From Neorhizobium sp. UBA7851 (GTDB lineage: Bacteria > Pseudomonadota > Alphaproteobacteria > Rhizobiales > Rhizobiaceae): a DNA stretch of 14,525 nt. The notes under the pieces were generated by a model. The model was not told the DNA's origin and did not search any database. It saw only the letters and a program-made list of their open reading frames with translations. This document shows, piece by piece, positions 13,311 to 14,525 of the stretch; the first letter of the stretch is position 1, and the number at the start of each line of letters is the position of its first letter. The stretch lies in NCBI GenBank assembly GCA_002500765.1, contig DLSX01000109.1, positions 1-14,525 on the forward strand, read 5' to 3'. The position numbers and the translations under genes were made by a program.

Positions 13311-13745
13311 CTATTCTTCGCCGTCGAAGGTTTTCCGCGCCTTGCAGACGGCGTCGTGATTTTCCACCGCCCAGATCCACACATTGCAAAAGGCCGCGCC
13401 AAGCGTCAGACCGAGTGGCGACAGCCGGTATTCCACCTTCGGCGGCACCGATGGATAAAGCGTGCGGATCACCAGGCCGTCGCGCTCCATCCGGCGCAAC
13501 GTCTGGGTCAGCATCTTCTGGCTGATGCCCTCCACATGCCGGGCGAGTTCCGAAAACCGCAGCGTTCCCTCATCCCAGAGCGTATCGAGGATAACCACGG
13601 TCCATTTGTCGGCAAAGCCCGATATCATCTCCCGCACCATGTCTTCGACGCCTGGCGCGACGTCTTTGGGGTAGTCGCGCGCCTTATAGGACTGCGCACG
13701 AAAAAGTTCCTCGGCCGTGAACACGGATTCGTTCGGTTTTCCCAT
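13311..13745 (-). CDS. HxlR-family winged-helix transcriptional regulator
   Basis: This 144-residue protein has a typical HxlR core at about residues 36-128: DKWTVVILDTLWDEGTLRF leading into the helix-turn-helix (SELARHVEGISQKMLTQTLRRMERDGLV, 65-92 in part) and the wing RTLYPSVPPKVEYRLSPLG (94-112). HxlR proteins act as dimers and often sense aldehydes, quinones or oxidants, sometimes through a cysteine; here the cysteines are C120 and C134, near the dimerisation helix, not at the N-terminal place used by redox-sensing members. GGGAAAG precedes the ATG. The gene diverges from an SDR oxidoreductase, the usual pattern of a local repressor controlling a detoxification enzyme and itself. Paired direct repeats lie at its promoter. 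The inducer is unknown. Confidence 0.9.
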   Translation of the reverse strand: MGKPNESVFTAEELFRAQSYKARDYPKDVAPGVEDMVREMISGFADKWTVVILDTLWDEGTLRFSELARHVEGISQKMLTQTLRRMERDGLVIRTLYPSVPPKVEYRLSPLGLTLGAAFCNVWIWAVENHDAVCKARKTFDGEE

Positions 13746-13756
13746 TTCTTTCCCAC

Positions 13757-13785
13757 AGGTGCCTACGATACTTCGAGGTGCCTAC
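13757..13785. promoter_or_regulatory. Probable HxlR operator: two 10-bp direct repeats
   Basis: AGGTGCCTAC occurs exactly twice, at 13757-13766 and 13776-13785, with starts 19 bp apart, so both copies lie nearly on the same face of the helix. They sit just upstream of the HxlR start codon and overlap the -10 region of its predicted promoter. A dimeric winged-helix protein could bind each repeat, giving autorepression and control of the divergent SDR gene. Confidence 0.55.
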
Positions 13786-13807
13786 TTTCCAAAAGAGAGT
13801 TAGTCAA
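13779..13807 (-). promoter_or_regulatory. Candidate promoter of the HxlR gene
   Basis: On the minus strand, TTGACT (13802-13807) matches five of six -35 bases. A 17-bp spacer leads to TAGGCA (13779-13784), a poor -10 match that lies inside the second direct repeat. The -35 is persuasive, the -10 weak. Confidence 0.4.
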
Positions 13808-13910
13808 CAACTGTAAGCCCGTACCGTCGATCGCGATCCGCGCAGGACGGTGCAGAAGCCGCGTCGTCACATGACGATAAGGCGATGCCGAAAAATGCAG
13901 GCGTGACGAA

Positions 13911-13941
13911 CCGGGAAAGCGTTTTTCCGGAACGCTCCCGG
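13911..13941 (+). other. Hairpin in the leader of the SDR gene
   Basis: CCGGG (13911-13915) pairs with CCCGG (13937-13941), and AGCGTT (13918-13923) with AACGCT (13931-13936), with an AA bulge and a 7-base loop: 11 base pairs in total. It ends 46 bp before the SDR start codon. There is no U run after it, so it is not a classical terminator. It could be an RNA structure in the leader or a DNA dyad. Confidence 0.4.
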
Positions 13942-13987
13942 CTGCCCTGAAAACACTGGCTCTCGAAGCAACTTGGGAAAGCTCATC

Positions 13988-14525
13988 ATGGACGATAATT
14001 CCAAAAAGTCAGTACTCTCGCGCAGGACGGTTCTTTCCGCCGCCGCAATCGCTCCGGCGGTCGTTGCCGCTGCCGCGGCTGCGTCCGGCACAGCGCGGGC
14101 TCAACAGTTCCAGACGGCGGACAGGGTGGCGATCGTCACCGGTTCCTCGCGCGGCATTGGCGCGGCAACCGCCAAGCGCCTTGCGGCCGACGGGTTCAAG
14201 GTCGTGGTCAACTGCCGGGTCAATCATGATCTTGCAACCGCTGTCGTGCAGGATATCGAAAAGGCCGGTGGCCAGGCCGTCTGGGAGCAGGCCGATATTC
14301 GCGAACCTACGGCGGTGCGTCGCCTGTTCGATGTCGCCGAGCGTGAATTCGGCGGCGTCGATGTGGCCGTCGCCAATGCCGGGATCATGAACCTCGCCCC
14401 GTTCCGCGACATGTCGGACGAGGATTTCGATACGATGATGGATACCAACGTCAAGGGCAGCTTCTACACGCTGCGCGAAGCGGCCCGGCGCCTGCGCGAC
14501 GGCGGGCGGATCATCGCCACCCCAT
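13988..14525 (+). CDS. Tat-exported short-chain dehydrogenase/reductase (partial, runs off right edge)
   Basis: The frame opens with ATG at 13988 (GGGAAAG 6 nt upstream) and has no stop before the window ends, so 179 residues are visible. Residues 1-38 form a twin-arginine signal: LSRRTVLS (10-17), an Ala/Val-rich hydrophobic core and a cut site TARA just before Q39. A classical SDR domain begins at about 45: the cofactor motif VTGSSRGIG (50-58), a conserved DI at the adenine-binding position, VANAGIM (the NAG motif) and TNVKGSFY on helix 5. The catalytic Ser/Tyr-Lys lie beyond the window. SDRs are normally cytoplasmic; export by Tat implies folding with NAD(P) before transport to the periplasm. 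The N-terminal basic/Arg pair plus Ala-rich core makes misannotation of the start unlikely. Divergent HxlR regulator suggests control by a reactive small molecule. Confidence 0.88.
   Translation, partial: MDDNSKKSVLSRRTVLSAAAIAPAVVAAAAAASGTARAQQFQTADRVAIVTGSSRGIGAATAKRLAADGFKVVVNCRVNHDLATAVVQDIEKAGGQAVWEQADIREPTAVRRLFDVAEREFGGVDVAVANAGIMNLAPFRDMSDEDFDTMMDTNVKGSFYTLREAARRLRDGGRIIATP

Noticed and set aside
1..14525. Mobile elements, CRISPR arrays, tRNA or rRNA genes
   Set aside because: No transposase or integrase motifs, no regular repeat-spacer pattern and no tRNA-like cloverleaf or rRNA sequence was recognised on either strand by eye; a search with dedicated tools could still find a degenerate case.

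Overview
The window looks like a chromosomal segment from an alphaproteobacterium of the Rhizobiaceae type (Rhizobium/Agrobacterium/Ensifer relatives). The basis is high G+C, the protein style, the gene families (SpuC-like aminotransferase beside a PuuA-like glutamine synthetase, ArnT-like GT39 pair, DUF2147, a short single-Sel1 protein) and AMP nucleosidase. This placement is an inference from sequence style, not from a database match. I see no rRNA, tRNA, IS element, phage gene or CRISPR array.

Layout. 1-1298 (minus): a truncated gene for a secreted Ala/Pro-rich protein, preceded by a membrane-anchored GGDEF diguanylate cyclase. 1481-4274: a divergent pair with a 79-bp shared promoter region, a glutamine synthetase-family (probably gamma-glutamyl-polyamine) enzyme on minus and a class III aminotransferase on plus; both suit polyamine/amine catabolism. 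4278-9424: an envelope sugar-transfer cluster. On minus, a GT2 polyprenyl-phosphate sugar synthase is followed by two tandem, diverged GT39 integral-membrane glycosyltransferases. Divergent on plus is a flippase-like (LPG synthase TM-region) membrane protein. The arrangement resembles the logic of ArnC/ArnT or of the rhizobial Rgt galacturonosyl system: a lipid-linked sugar is made in the cytoplasm and transferred outside.

9437-10111: a VapBC toxin-antitoxin operon with a good sigma70-type promoter and a perfect 12-bp inverted repeat as probable operator. 10114-11616: AMP nucleosidase, whose best promoter places the transcript start on the ATG itself (probable leaderless mRNA). 11702-12400: two small secreted proteins (56 aa, and a DUF2147 protein with a clear intrinsic terminator). 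12401-12901 is about 500 bp of non-coding sequence with several TTAAC elements and a dyad. It precedes a single-Sel1-repeat protein that ends before a terminator-like hairpin. 13311-14525: an HxlR-family repressor divergent from a Tat-signal-bearing short-chain dehydrogenase that runs off the right edge. A pair of 10-bp direct repeats lies at the HxlR promoter.

Most of the window is ordinary core/accessory metabolism. The best second-look items are the two-GT39 sugar-transfer cluster, the Tat-exported SDR under probable HxlR control, the leaderless amn promoter, and the vapBC promoter/operator placed 2 bp beyond the amn stop codon. I did not find convincing evidence of a wholly new system.
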